From contig CAMLMM010000001.1 of the NCBI GenBank assembly GCA_946481105.1, positions 1 to 64,000 of the forward strand: a DNA stretch of 64,000 nucleotides, given 5' to 3'. This DNA is from an uncultured Alphaproteobacteria bacterium (lineage in GTDB: Bacteria; Pseudomonadota; Alphaproteobacteria; Micavibrionales; Micavibrionaceae). Made by a program: the position numbers and the translations under genes. Every line of letters starts with the position of its first letter. The first letter of the stretch is position 1. This document shows positions 1 through 8,793 of this stretch, piece after piece. The notes under the pieces were generated by a model. The model ran no database searches and was not told the origin of the DNA. It was given only the letters and a program-made list of their open reading frames with translations.

Positions 1-1484
1 TGTGTAATAATCAGAACCTGCGTGGTATCAGCCAAAAACGCAATGCGCTCGCCCACGGCGGCAGCGGCGGCACCACCAATACCCACGTCGACCTCGTCAA
101 ATACGAGTGTAGGTATCGTTTGAATAGTTTGAATGACAATTTTCAACGCCAGCACCAGACGGGCCAATTCCCCGCCCGACGCCGTTTCCGAGATTGAACT
201 GAATGTCTGGCCCGCATTCATGCGCGCCATGAAAGTCACGAAGTTGAAGCCACGTTCGGTCCAGGTGCTGTCCATTCTTTCATCGACCTGAACTTTAAAT
301 TCGGCACCCATAAGTTTCAGCAGCGGAAGACCGATATTGATGGCCTTGCTCAATTCTTCACCGGCAGCTATGCGGTACTTGGTCAAAACCTGGGCATGGT
401 TACGATAGGCAATTTCTGCCTTTTCAACCAGATTTTTAAATTCCGCCATACGTTCACGGCCATTCTGCAGACGGTCGACTTTCGATCTTAGCTCGTGGTA
501 ATACGCTTCAAGTTTTTCCATCTCCACTTTTTCTTCAGCGGCAATTTCTTCCAGAAGATCGATTCGGTCGCGATAATCATGCAACGGGCCTGTATCAATT
601 TCATATTCAGGGGCAAGACGGCGCGCCTCATTCGCGGCGTTACGCGCTGATTCAAGTGCCGTCGCAAGAAATTCGCGCAGCTTCTCCATCTTCTCCATGT
701 CGAGGTTTTTTTGACGCGCAAGCGCTTGCGCGGAACCGGATAAGGACGTAATGGCCCCATTCGACGCCACGAGGCGGGCATTGATATCCTGCAGCGCCTC
801 ACATGCTTCTTTAGCGGTCAGGAGCCGTGCATATTCTTCTTTAATTTCCTGGATGCTTTGCTCATGGAGCCTTGCTCCTTCCTCAAACCTTTCGACCAGC
901 GCCTCATAGGTCGGCAATTTTGAAATATGGACACTGTAGAATGACGTTTCTTCTTCCTGCTCTTTCCTGTATTTTTTTAACTCGCGCAGCGCATTGGCGA
1001 CATTCTTGAAAGCGTCGGGCGGAAATTTCCCCGACATATCGAGCAGGCTTAATTGATATTCCGGATCGAGAAGTTGATGGTTGGCATTCTGGCCGTGGAT
1101 TTCACACAAGAATGTGCCGATTTCCTTTAGGGTCTCAAGAGTAACGGAGTTGCCGTTTACCTCAATCGTATCATTCCCATCCATGCGCATAACACGCCGT
1201 ATGGTGAATTCCGTCTGGCTTTTATCTGATAATTGCTGGCTAATGAGGAGTCCCCACACCGGATTACTGGCCGGGGGAGCAAAAACCGCTTCGATAATTG
1301 ACTGATCGCAGCCATAACGTATGGCACCCGTATCCGGCGGATCACCCAGCATAAGGCCCAGCGCGTCCAGCAGAATAGATTTCCCCGCCCCGGTTTCACC
1401 GGTCAGCACCGTGAGTCCTGGCTGCATTTCGAGGTCGATGCTATCGATCAGGACAAACTGTTCAATATGGATTTTCTTGAGCAT
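1..1484 (-). CDS. recN: DNA repair protein RecN, 3' end beyond the window
   Basis: RecN is an SMC-like ATPase acting early in double-strand break repair. The minus-strand frame opens at 1484 with MLKKIHIEQFVLID and carries a Walker A motif GETGAGKS near residue 30. A long helical middle follows (EKLEAYYHEL around position 500). The Walker B/D-loop region TLVFDEVDVGIGG lies at about residues 460-475, close to the window edge. About 494 codons are visible of the roughly 550 usual for the family, so only the C-terminal end is missing. It is cytoplasmic and would be LexA-controlled in many bacteria, but I saw no clear SOS box upstream. Confidence 0.93.
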   Translation of the reverse strand, partial: MLKKIHIEQFVLIDSIDLEMQPGLTVLTGETGAGKSILLDALGLMLGDPPDTGAIRYGCDQSIIEAVFAPPASNPVWGLLISQQLSDKSQTEFTIRRVMRMDGNDTIEVNGNSVTLETLKEIGTFLCEIHGQNANHQLLDPEYQLSLLDMSGKFPPDAFKNVANALRELKKYRKEQEEETSFYSVHISKLPTYEALVERFEEGARLHEQSIQEIKEEYARLLTAKEACEALQDINARLVASNGAITSLSGSAQALARQKNLDMEKMEKLREFLATALESARNAANEARRLAPEYEIDTGPLHDYRDRIDLLEEIAAEEKVEMEKLEAYYHELRSKVDRLQNGRERMAEFKNLVEKAEIAYRNHAQVLTKYRIAAGEELSKAINIGLPLLKLMGAEFKVQVDERMDSTWTERGFNFVTFMARMNAGQTFSSISETASGGELARLVLALKIVIQTIQTIPTLVFDEVDVGIGGAAAAAVGERIAFLADTTQVLIIT

Positions 1485-1612
1485 GAAAGAGAAGACCTTT
1501 TTACAGTTATTTATAGGGGAGAAGAGTTAATTTAATCTAAAAGGACAGCCTGGAGAGGCGATTTGCTCTGACATATGAAAATATGCTTATTGCGCGTCAG
1601 AGTCTTTAAAGT

Positions 1613-1644
1613 AAAACCCCCGCCACCGGGGCGGGGGTTTCACC
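1613..1644 (-). terminator. Intrinsic terminator after the alginate lyase gene
   Basis: A GC-rich inverted repeat (CCCCCGCC / GGCGGGGG with a short loop) lies just beyond the stop codon at 1654. On the minus strand it is followed by TTTT. It separates the lyase gene from recN, whose start is about 130 bp further on. Confidence 0.8.
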
Positions 1645-1653
1645 AGTCTATTA

Positions 1654-3627
1654 TTACAGGATGATATTTTTCAGGTCGCTGGCGCTGATATCATCATCGA
1701 AGGTAGCGACCAGGACGGCCTTGCCGCTGCCATTGCCATCCGCGTCGACATAGAGGCCTGAATCGCCGGAGACTTCCTTGATGGATGCGATACCATTCGC
1801 CCCCAGCAATGCGTCCAGATCGATCTTGTCCTCGTCAGCATCGAAGTCGTAAATGACATCATGGATATCCGGCATTTCACTGAAGACGAAAATGTCCTCG
1901 CCATCGCCGCCATAAAGCCGGTCCTGTCCAAGTCCGCCATTCAGTATATCTTCGCCTTCGCCGCCGTACAGCTTATCATTGCCGATACCGCCATACAGCA
2001 TGTCGTCATCGTCCTCGCCATACAGCGTGTCCACACCGGAACCGCCATATAGTTTGTCATTGCCGTCATTACCATACAGCTTATCATCGCCCTCTTCACC
2101 ATACAGCTGGTCGTTACCGTCTTCGCCATTGGCCGTATCATTGCCCGCACGGGCCAGGATAACGTCATTGACTTTGTCGGACCCTTTCAGGCTGTCCTGA
2201 CCGCTTGTTCCGGTTTTTGTCGGAGTCGGCAGATCCGGATCAGTTGGTGGAGTCGGTGGTGTTGGCGGCGTAGTCGGCGCACCTGGGGTGAACGTCGTGA
2301 CCGTTCCGTTGATAGTCGCTTGGAATGTAGCCTTGGCCACATCCGACAGCTCCATATCTTCAAAGGTCACTTTCGTCCCGTCCGGCATGGTCATGATGAG
2401 GTTATCATCATCTTCCGCCAGCTTGATGGCCTTCAGGTCATCGGCGCTATACCCGTTCAATAACAGATAATCACCCGATGAACCCACGGCGAAGTCCGTA
2501 ATCGTCAGAGTACCGTCGCCGCGCGCAACAATGAACGTATCCCGTCCATCACCGCCCGACGCCTTGTCTGACCCGGTTCCGCCATCCAGACGGTCATCAC
2601 CGCTGCCGCCATATAACGTATCCGTCCCGGCACCGCCGATCAGGATATCATTATGCGCGTCGCCATACAGCTTGTCGTTACCGTCTTCACCATACAGCGT
2701 ATCGGCGCCGTCCTTTCCATACACGGTATCGTCACCACCGGCAGCACGAACAGTATCGTTTGCGCTTGTGCCGTTCAGTTTTTCACCGTTCTTGGTACCA
2801 AGAATATCCTTGTTACCCGGATCAACCGGAGGCTCTACCGGAGGTTCAACTGGCGGTTCCACAGGCGGGTCAACCGGCGGTTTCGGACCGTTTGGATCCA
2901 GACCACCGAGACCGCTGCCTTCCGTATGCCCGAAATCCAGACCATAGAACGACACCTGTCCAGTCCCCGTCCCGTTCTTTTCGTTCACGCCCAGATAAAG
3001 GCCAGCTTTGAAATAGAACGTATCAGACTGCCAGACGGAGTTGATCGGCGATACCGACGAGTATACCTGTCCATCGGCATAGATATCGACTTTCAGCGTA
3101 TTGCCCTTGGCATCGATTTTATAAGAAAACTTTTCGCCCAGTGAAATCATCGGGGCCATGCCTGATGCGTTCGCAAAGGTGAATTTGGTTTCCTTGTTAT
3201 CAGAGCCGGCCTGGTCATTCATGAAATAGACAGTGTTCTTATCCCAGTATAACCGGATAAGTTCTTCGTCCTGTCCATGAATTTGACCAACGATGACGCG
3301 TCCTGTCGATCCGTCGGATAGAGTTGGAACTTTATCGACTTTCAAGGTCGCGGTCATAACGCCGCCCTCACTGGCTTTCCAGCCCGCAAGCTTGCCGTTA
3401 TTCATCTCCCGCAGTTCCGAGCGAGGATAGCTTGAACCGCTGGTAGTCGCCCCGTCATAGGTCGCAATGAACACCATGGATCCATCCGGTGCATCATAGA
3501 AGTACGGCGATTCAAAGCCGGACAGATTAGTAATTTCCAGTGCCTCACCACTATAACTACCGTTTCTGTCAACCGGCAGGGTCAGTTTCCAGTTCTGTAA
3601 CGCAAAATTATCTGAGTTGGTTGTCAT
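1654..3627 (-). CDS. Secreted PL7-family alginate lyase with two RTX repeat blocks
   Basis: A 657-aa modular enzyme. Residues 1-235 form a polysaccharide lyase family 7 (alginate lyase 2) domain, with the family hallmarks RSELR (69-73), QIH (115-117) and YFKAGLYLG (205-213). These line the cleft that cuts alginate by beta-elimination. A PPVE-repeat linker (about 247-270) leads to calcium-binding RTX nonapeptides (GGxGxDxxY type, about 290-365). A short beta region and a second Pro/Thr linker follow, then a second RTX block (about 470-580). There is no Sec signal. RTX repeats and the C-terminal tail indicate type I secretion, but no type I exporter lies in the window. The start is supported by AAAGGAAAAAGT just upstream. 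It is monocistronic between its own promoter region and terminator. The substrate is inferred from the family. Confidence 0.9.
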   Translation of the reverse strand: MTTNSDNFALQNWKLTLPVDRNGSYSGEALEITNLSGFESPYFYDAPDGSMVFIATYDGATTSGSSYPRSELREMNNGKLAGWKASEGGVMTATLKVDKVPTLSDGSTGRVIVGQIHGQDEELIRLYWDKNTVYFMNDQAGSDNKETKFTFANASGMAPMISLGEKFSYKIDAKGNTLKVDIYADGQVYSSVSPINSVWQSDTFYFKAGLYLGVNEKNGTGTGQVSFYGLDFGHTEGSGLGGLDPNGPKPPVDPPVEPPVEPPVEPPVDPGNKDILGTKNGEKLNGTSANDTVRAAGGDDTVYGKDGADTLYGEDGNDKLYGDAHNDILIGGAGTDTLYGGSGDDRLDGGTGSDKASGGDGRDTFIVARGDGTLTITDFAVGSSGDYLLLNGYSADDLKAIKLAEDDDNLIMTMPDGTKVTFEDMELSDVAKATFQATINGTVTTFTPGAPTTPPTPPTPPTDPDLPTPTKTGTSGQDSLKGSDKVNDVILARAGNDTANGEDGNDQLYGEEGDDKLYGNDGNDKLYGGSGVDTLYGEDDDDMLYGGIGNDKLYGGEGEDILNGGLGQDRLYGGDGEDIFVFSEMPDIHDVIYDFDADEDKIDLDALLGANGIASIKEVSGDSGLYVDADGNGSGKAVLVATFDDDISASDLKNIIL

Positions 3628-3885
3628 ACTTTTTCCTTTTTTGACAAGTTCTCACGACGCCGCGGCGCCCTTCGTCGCGGCAGGTCAGATGTAAAACATG
3701 ACTGAAGCGATGCGATGCAGGTTATCTGCAGGCACGTATATCAAGTCTAGGGCGAGAAACCGCTTTGGATTTCAGGCGTGATGATGTTTTACGGTTTAGG
3801 GGGTTTTAGTTTACTTCCGACACTCCGAACCTATTGTTCCTGTGCCTGTTGAAGAAAAAGGGCCAATCTCTTGGCTGCAAGGTCA

Positions 3886-3914
3886 GTATCACATAGATGC
3901 CTGGGCGAAGTCAA
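3886..3914 (-). promoter_or_regulatory. Candidate sigma-70 promoter for the alginate lyase gene
   Basis: On the minus strand TTGACT (3914-3909), a 17-nt spacer and TGATAC (3891-3886) make a good match to the -35/-10 consensus. Transcription would start near 3879, about 250 nt before the ATG at 3627. Confidence 0.45.
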
Positions 3915-3951
3915 GAAAATTCTAATATACGTATTCCTGTGTCTGACAAAT

Positions 3952-3984
3952 AAAAAAAACCCCGTCACTGAGACGGGGTTTTGT
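3952..3984 (-). terminator. Intrinsic terminator after rplA
   Basis: AACCCCGTC / GACGGGGTT hairpin with a 4-nt loop, followed on the minus strand by a run of eight T. It ends the rplK-rplA transcription unit about 17 nt after the rplA stop. This shows that rplA is not co-transcribed with rplJ here. Confidence 0.85.
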
Positions 3985-4000
3985 AAATCTATTAAACGTC

Positions 4001-4699
4001 TTATGCCGCGAGGGTAGTCAGGTCGATTTTCAAACCTGGGCCCATGGTGGACGACAGGGAAACCTTTTTAATGTAGGTTCCTTTTGCGCCAGCCGGCTTT
4101 GCACGATTGATCGCGCCAACGAACGAGCGGATATTTTCCGCCAGTTTCTGGGCATCAAATGATGCTTTACCAACGCGGGCGTGAACGATCCCGTCTTTCG
4201 CTGCACGGAATTCGACAGCGCCGCCCTTGGAGGCTTCAACAGCTTTCTTCACGTCCATGGTCACCGTACCCAGTTTCGGGTTCGGCATCAGGCCACGTGG
4301 ACCGAGGATTTTACCAATCTTGGCGATCAGTGGCATCATGTCCGGGGTTGCGATACAACGGTCGAAATTGATGTTGCCTTTCATCACTTCTTCAGCAAGG
4401 TCGTCAGCGCCAACCAGGTCGGCACCAGCGGCTTTCGCTTCAGCAGCTTTGGCATCTTTCGCAAAAACGGCCACACGTACAACGGCACCGGTCCCATGCG
4501 GGAGTTCTGTCACGCCACGTACAACCTGGTCGTTCTGCTTCGGATCAACACCAAGGTTCATCGCGATTTCGATTGTTTCGTTGAACTTGCGTTCTTTGGC
4601 TGCGCTCAGCAAAACAGCCACAGCATCCTCGACGCTGTAGAGTTTTGTGCGGTCAACCATTGCCGCGATTTTTTTGTTCTTTTTCGTTGTGCTTGCCAT
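4001..4699 (-). CDS. rplA: 50S ribosomal protein L1
   Basis: A 232-aa protein of normal length for L1, which forms the stalk at the E site of the large subunit and in many bacteria represses its own rplKA mRNA. Recognisable features are the start [10 protein letters not shown], the [14 protein letters not shown] segment and [14 protein letters not shown] (about residues 133-146), which is highly conserved in L1. It lies 3 bp after rplK and ends at a terminator. Normally rplJ-rplL-rpoB follow; here rplJ is 57 kb away on the other strand. Confidence 0.98.
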   Translation of the reverse strand: MASTTKKNKKIAAMVDRTKLYSVEDAVAVLLSAAKERKFNETIEIAMNLGVDPKQNDQVVRGVTELPHGTGAVVRVAVFAKDAKAAEAKAAGADLVGADDLAEEVMKGNINFDRCIATPDMMPLIAKIGKILGPRGLMPNPKLGTVTMDVKKAVEASKGGAVEFRAAKDGIVHARVGKASFDAQKLAENIRSFVGAINRAKPAGAKGTYIKKVSLSSTMGPGLKIDLTTLAA

Positions 4700-4702
4700 G
4701 TT

Positions 4703-5137
4703 CTAGCCCTCCACCACTTCGATACCCATAGAACGGGCAGAGCCTTCAACCATTTTCATGGCGCCGGCAATGTCGTTCGCGTTCAGGTCGACCATTTTCG
4801 ACTGAGCGATTTCCTGGACTTGTTTCTTGGTGATTTTGGCAACGAAACCGCCTTTACCCGGAGTCTGAGAACCCTTGTCCTTCTTCGCCGCTTTCTTGAT
4901 GAAATAGGTGACAGGTGGGGTCTTCATGATGAAGGTAAAGGAACGGTCCTCATACACGGTGATAACCACCGGAATCGGCATGCCTTTTTCCATTTCCTGA
5001 GTCTTAGCGTTGAATCCTTTACAGAATTCCATGATATTAACACCGTGCTGACCGAGCGCAGGACCGATCGGTGGGGACGGGTTCGCAGAGCCAGCTGCGA
5101 CCTGGAGCTTAATATAGCCTTTTACTTTCTTGGCCAT
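4703..5137 (-). CDS. rplK: 50S ribosomal protein L11
   Basis: A 144-aa protein matching L11, the 23S rRNA GTPase-centre protein. It has the N-terminal [23 protein letters not shown] signature region (about residues 9-31) and the C-terminal rRNA-binding domain with [19 protein letters not shown] strong GGAGG ribosome-binding site lies at about 5144-5148. It is translationally close to rplA (3-bp gap). nusG, normally directly upstream, is separated by three unrelated genes. Confidence 0.98.
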   Translation of the reverse strand: MAKKVKGYIKLQVAAGSANPSPPIGPALGQHGVNIMEFCKGFNAKTQEMEKGMPIPVVITVYEDRSFTFIMKTPPVTYFIKKAAKKDKGSQTPGKGGFVAKITKKQVQEIAQSKMVDLNANDIAGAMKMVEGSARSMGIEVVEG

Positions 5138-5234
5138 GTTGATACCTCCGTTAGGGTTGAAGGATTGTGGTATGGCTCGATCTGGCCCAAATTAAAGCTT
5201 GGTTTCGACCGACGACCTTCCACAGGTTCGAGCG

Positions 5235-5263
5235 GTTATAGGGTCTTCCATCTGAAAACGCAA
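5235..5263 (-). promoter_or_regulatory. Candidate promoter for rplK-rplA
   Basis: Minus strand TTGCGT (5263-5258), 17-nt spacer, TATAAC (5240-5235). It lies between the porin terminator and rplK and would give a leader of about 90 nt. Such a leader is where L1 represses rplKA in other bacteria; I could not confirm an L1-binding fold by eye. Confidence 0.45.
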
Positions 5264-5328
5264 GGAAAAATAAGCTTCAAACGCATTTCCTCTGCCACGC
5301 CAAAATTATTATGAAAATTAATTACGAT

Positions 5329-5358
5329 AAAAAAACAGGGGCCAGATGGCCCCTGCCT
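5329..5358 (-). terminator. Intrinsic terminator upstream of rplK
   Basis: CAGGGGCC-AGAT-GGCCCCTG perfect hairpin with seven T residues following on the minus strand. It lies about 20 nt past the porin stop codon, so it ends the porin transcript, whose gene is at 5377-6450. The rplK promoter region begins directly beyond it. Confidence 0.85.
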
Positions 5359-5376
5359 TAAATCCATCAGACAGGA

Positions 5377-6450
5377 TTAGAACTTAATGTCCGTACCAAT
5401 CAGGATAGCAGTCGCATCGGTATCATCCCCTGCACCTTCTTCGATATCATAGAAGTGTGCCGATCCACGGAATTGCAGACCTGGAACAACTTTATAGGTC
5501 ACACCGGCAGAGATACGGTCAAGGTCAACAGTGTTCACTTCGTCGTCCTTGCTGTAGTAGGATGCGCCGAATACATAGCTGCCCATGGTGTAATCAGCAC
5601 CCAGAACCATGTATTGGACATCATCATCAGCATCACCCAGATCATCAACCATGTAGGATGCACCAACGCCGAAAGCGCCGATATCAAAGTCCAGACCAAC
5701 GTTCCAGGCTTCACGGTCCTCAGTAGCAGCGGTTTCACCCTGGCCTTTGGAATAACCTGCACCTACGCGGTAGGAGAAGCTATCGGTTTTGTTTTCGTAG
5801 CGAGCGCCCAGATCCCAGATGTCTGACTGCTCACCAGCATCGTCGTCAGTAGCGTTACCCGTCAAACCACGGGAGGAGCTAGTCCCATCAGGTGTATAGG
5901 AAACACCAGCCTGGAAGCCGGACCATACCGGGGTCAGATAGGTCAGTTTGTCAAACTTGGCCGATACGTCATGATCGTAATCAGTCTCGGTGCTGGTACC
6001 CAGCGCCACACCAGCCACGGTATAGTTGACTGGCTGAATCAGCTGTACGCGACCATCAATGTTAGAGTCCGCAGCCGGGGCCACAACCTGCAACAGGTAA
6101 GAAGAGCCCTGGAGCGCACCAAGATTAACTTTACCCCAGTCGCCCATGAAATAAGCATAGGTTTCGTCAACAGCAAAACCTGAACCAGCATCAGCAACAC
6201 CCTCAATATGGGCACCAACGGTCAGGCCGTTGTCAAGTTTGGTTTTACCATCGAAATGGATTTCAGTACGACGCAGGATGTCCAGATCGTGTACTGACTG
6301 GCCCGCAGCTTCGTCCTGATCAACCCAGTTAACGTAGCCTTTGAAGTAACCGCCAATACCCAGTTGAACTGCGCTGTCATCAGCAGCTTGTGCTGGGCTG
6401 GCAACGATAATTGCGCCAAAAGCAGCGCCGCAAAGTAGAAGATTTTTCAT
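5377..6450 (-). CDS. Outer-membrane porin
   Basis: A 357-aa precursor with a clear Sec signal peptide (cleavage near SPAQA-ADD, residues 18-23). The rest is a porin-like beta-barrel: alternating Gly/aromatic strands, acidic loops and a C-terminal phenylalanine (GTDIKF) as recognised by the BAM complex. It resembles the Gram-negative general porins of Rhodospirillales-type alphaproteobacteria. AAGGGGACTACATA before the ATG is a strong ribosome-binding site. It has its own promoter and terminator, so it is a stand-alone unit placed between the nusG and rplK segments of a normally compact ribosomal cluster. Solute specificity cannot be told. Confidence 0.88.
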   Translation of the reverse strand: MKNLLLCGAAFGAIIVASPAQAADDSAVQLGIGGYFKGYVNWVDQDEAAGQSVHDLDILRRTEIHFDGKTKLDNGLTVGAHIEGVADAGSGFAVDETYAYFMGDWGKVNLGALQGSSYLLQVVAPAADSNIDGRVQLIQPVNYTVAGVALGTSTETDYDHDVSAKFDKLTYLTPVWSGFQAGVSYTPDGTSSSRGLTGNATDDDAGEQSDIWDLGARYENKTDSFSYRVGAGYSKGQGETAATEDREAWNVGLDFDIGAFGVGASYMVDDLGDADDDVQYMVLGADYTMGSYVFGASYYSKDDEVNTVDLDRISAGVTYKVVPGLQFRGSAHFYDIEEGAGDDTDATAILIGTDIKF

Positions 6451-6512
6451 TATGTAGTCCCCTTAATTAGGTTTTGTGATAAACCGACCAGATCCGGTCG
6501 TGTCAGGCACAA

Positions 6513-6541
6513 ATATTACGGGCTTCACAATGTTCCCGCAA
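6513..6541 (-). promoter_or_regulatory. Candidate porin promoter
   Basis: Minus strand TTGCGG (6541-6536), 17-nt spacer, TAATAT (6518-6513). The short leader contains an imperfect palindrome CGACCGGATCTGGTCG near 6484-6500, a possible operator or mRNA hairpin. Confidence 0.35.
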
Positions 6542-6602
6542 AGCAATTCGCTATGATTTCAACCAAATTGTGGGGGGTTGTTGCACAAAAACAACAAAAA
6601 TT

Positions 6603-8024
6603 TCACCCAGAAAGTTTCTTTTGGAAAGTCAATATTTCATAATCAAGTTTCTGCGTATGCCCAACCAGCCTGCCCGATGCCGAAAGCACATCCGACGCAA
6701 CACCATCCATGACGCTTGACGATTCGCGCACTCGCTCCATGCTGGCATTAACTGCCTTGGTTCGGCTGACAGCTTCAGCAATATTTTTTGCAATCTCATT
6801 CGTAGCAATGCTTTGCTCTTCCACAGCCGCGGCAACCGATTGTGCCACCTCGCTAATTTGGCTGATGGTGGAAGAAATTCCCTGAATATCCTTTACTACG
6901 CAGGTGGATGCTTCCATCACCGCATTTACCTGGTTAGCAATATCTTCCGTTGCCTTGGCCGTACGGTCAGCCAGAACCTTGACCTCGTTCGCAACAACCG
7001 CAAATCCCTTGCCCAGCTCACCCGCACGCGCTGCCTCAATTGTGGCGTTCAGCGCCAGAAGATTGGTCTGCGACGCAATCTGGGAAATGACATTGGTGAC
7101 CTCACCAATTTTAGATGTGGCGGCAATCAACTCCTGCACATTGACCTGTGTTCCCTCTGCCATCCCCATGGCATTGGCAACGATATCGCTGGAGGAAGCT
7201 GAGCGCCCGGCTATCTCCCCGATAGACGCACTCAGTTCCTCTGTCGCCGCCGCCACAAGTTCAACATTCATATCAGCCTGTTGCGATGACGTATGCACCA
7301 CGTTCACCTGTTCCTTATTGGAATTGGCAAGCCCTGTCATTCGTCCGGAAATATTTTGCATCGTGCCAGACATCTGGACGATATCTGAAATGACGGCGCT
7401 GATTTCTCCGCGCAGCAGTTGATTAAGCGGCTTCACCAGAAAATGCTGAAGCGCGTAGAAGCTGGATGCCAGCGAAATGCAGATAATCAGAAATCCGGCA
7501 ACCAACTGAATCTGGGCAACATCGGATGTCAATTCCTCAACTTCCTGAAGGCTCCAGCCAATGCCGATATAGCCTATTACTTTATCCGCATCCGCACCTT
7601 CAGGACGGACGGGCAATGTGACTAAAATCGCATCATGACGCAGAACGCTGACAACGGATGTCGGCGCTTTCATAACTTCTTCCTGAATATCCATTTTCAT
7701 CAAAGTGGATGATTCGTCGCTTGCGCCAGAATAAAATAGGTTTTTCTGATCGTCGAACACATAGAAGCCCTTCAAAGAGCCTTCCATGTCTTGTTTTAAT
7801 TTCTGGTAATTCTGCTCCAGGATTGCGGCTTTTTTCCACTTTACGGCACCGGATGATTGAGCCGCGATAATTGTCGTGCGTGAGCGGAAATCCTGTTCTG
7901 CTTTGCTCTTGAGTTCAGAGGAAAGAATAAAATATTGAGCGAATACGGCAACTGCAATAACCAATACAACCGAAACAGCAAGCGCAGCCAAAATTTGGGA
8001 AACGATATTTTTCTTCATAATCAT
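6603..8024 (-). CDS. Methyl-accepting chemotaxis protein (transmembrane chemoreceptor)
   Basis: A receptor of about 473 aa. It has an N-terminal membrane segment (residues about 8-32), a roughly 130-residue periplasmic sensor region, a second membrane segment (about 175-196), then a signalling domain. The CheA/CheW-contacting hairpin tip is recognisable as [20 protein letters not shown], followed by [17 protein letters not shown]. After the second membrane segment only the beginning of a HAMP-like VKPLNQL is seen, so a full HAMP is doubtful. I chose the ATG at 8024; an upstream TTG (8036) and a later ATG (8018) are alternatives. It follows the periplasmic Cache-protein gene closely, suggesting they function together. 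Confidence 0.9.
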   Translation of the reverse strand: MIMKKNIVSQILAALAVSVVLVIAVAVFAQYFILSSELKSKAEQDFRSRTTIIAAQSSGAVKWKKAAILEQNYQKLKQDMEGSLKGFYVFDDQKNLFYSGASDESSTLMKMDIQEEVMKAPTSVVSVLRHDAILVTLPVRPEGADADKVIGYIGIGWSLQEVEELTSDVAQIQLVAGFLIICISLASSFYALQHFLVKPLNQLLRGEISAVISDIVQMSGTMQNISGRMTGLANSNKEQVNVVHTSSQQADMNVELVAAATEELSASIGEIAGRSASSSDIVANAMGMAEGTQVNVQELIAATSKIGEVTNVISQIASQTNLLALNATIEAARAGELGKGFAVVANEVKVLADRTAKATEDIANQVNAVMEASTCVVKDIQGISSTISQISEVAQSVAAAVEEQSIATNEIAKNIAEAVSRTKAVNASMERVRESSSVMDGVASDVLSASGRLVGHTQKLDYEILTFQKKLSG

Positions 8025-8058
8025 GGCTGCACCCAATATTTAACGCAAAGATAAAAAA

Positions 8059-8613
8059 TTATTTCAGCTTGTCGGCATTAAGGCCAACGGTAACGGCACC
8101 GATGGGGGTAGCGCCATCTTTCAGCGTAAAGCTCAACTGGCGGGAGTAAGTCTGAGTGGACTCATCCATTTCAACTTCACCAATATCGATGGCGTCAGGG
8201 CCAACGCCAAATGTCTTGGTGAACTTGGCTTCATCACCCTGCCAGTAATCGGATGTTTTATCGCTCTGGGCTACGTTTAGACCCTTGGCGTCCATTACAA
8301 ACACTTCGGTAAACATGCCATCACTTCCTTCAACGGCTTTCTTCAGGCTTTGCGAAACCGGGCTGGACAAAACGCCGTCAACCAGCGTTGCATCGCCGGC
8401 CTTCCATTTCCCGTCCAGCTCATCAATTTTGGCCTGATCATACGACGCTGTCGTCTCATTCTGCTTTTTGACAGCAGCAATCACTTCCGGTGACGCCGCC
8501 CAGGCACTGATTTTATCTGTAATAAGCTGCTTGGCAGCGGCTTCATCAAATGCGAACGCCTGCGTTGGGAGAATAATAGAAGCCGCAGCAAGCAACATGG
8601 TAAAGGAGCGCAT
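8059..8613 (-). CDS. Periplasmic Cache (PDC)-domain sensor protein
   Basis: A 184-aa exported protein. It has a signal peptide (cleavage near TQAFA-FDE, about residue 22), an N-terminal long helix, and a PDC/Cache core with the typical run VFVMDAKGLNVAQS plus a later DYWQGDEAKF segment and two more beta strands. There is no membrane anchor beyond the signal peptide and no output domain, so it is a free periplasmic sensor or binding protein. The chemoreceptor gene starts about 35 bp downstream on the same strand. The inference is that it presents a ligand to, or tunes, that receptor. The ligand is unknown. Confidence 0.8.
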   Translation of the reverse strand: MRSFTMLLAAASIILPTQAFAFDEAAAKQLITDKISAWAASPEVIAAVKKQNETTASYDQAKIDELDGKWKAGDATLVDGVLSSPVSQSLKKAVEGSDGMFTEVFVMDAKGLNVAQSDKTSDYWQGDEAKFTKTFGVGPDAIDIGEVEMDESTQTYSRQLSFTLKDGATPIGAVTVGLNADKLK

Positions 8614-8729
8614 AATTCATGACCTTTCTGAGAAATTATTAATAATACGGGGATACGCAGAGAATAGATAAGAAAAGATAAAAATGTCTTAACTATATGC
8701 CATATCTGCGGGTGAAACGCAAAGCCGGC

Positions 8730-8765
8730 AAAAAGCTGCCCCGCCATGCAAGACACGGCGGGGCA
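8730..8765 (-). terminator. Intrinsic terminator after nusG
   Basis: TGCCCCGCC / GGCGGGGCA stem (8737-8745 with 8757-8765), followed on the minus strand by AGCTTTTT. It closes the secE-nusG unit and isolates it from the Cache/chemoreceptor genes. Confidence 0.7.
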
Positions 8766-8793
8766 GAAATTCTAACCTTAATTAAGAATATGA

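Larger units (their letters stand above)
3628..4000. other. Intergenic region between rplA and the lyase gene
   Basis: These 373 bp hold no convincing gene. The right end (3956-3984) is the rplA terminator. A promoter-like pair reading toward the lyase gene is at 3886-3914. The remaining roughly 250 nt would be an unusually long 5' leader for the lyase mRNA, including a GC-rich stretch near 3655-3685. I see no riboswitch I can name. Confidence 0.6.

Noticed and set aside
1860..2760. Regularly spaced DNA repeats, CRISPR-like at first sight
   Set aside because: They are imperfect, in frame with 9-residue RTX repeats and encode calcium-binding motifs. The same applies to 54310-54600.
4181..5314. 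A 377-codon plus-strand open frame
   Set aside because: It lies antisense to rplA and rplK, which are certain, and has the His/Phe-rich composition of an antisense shadow.
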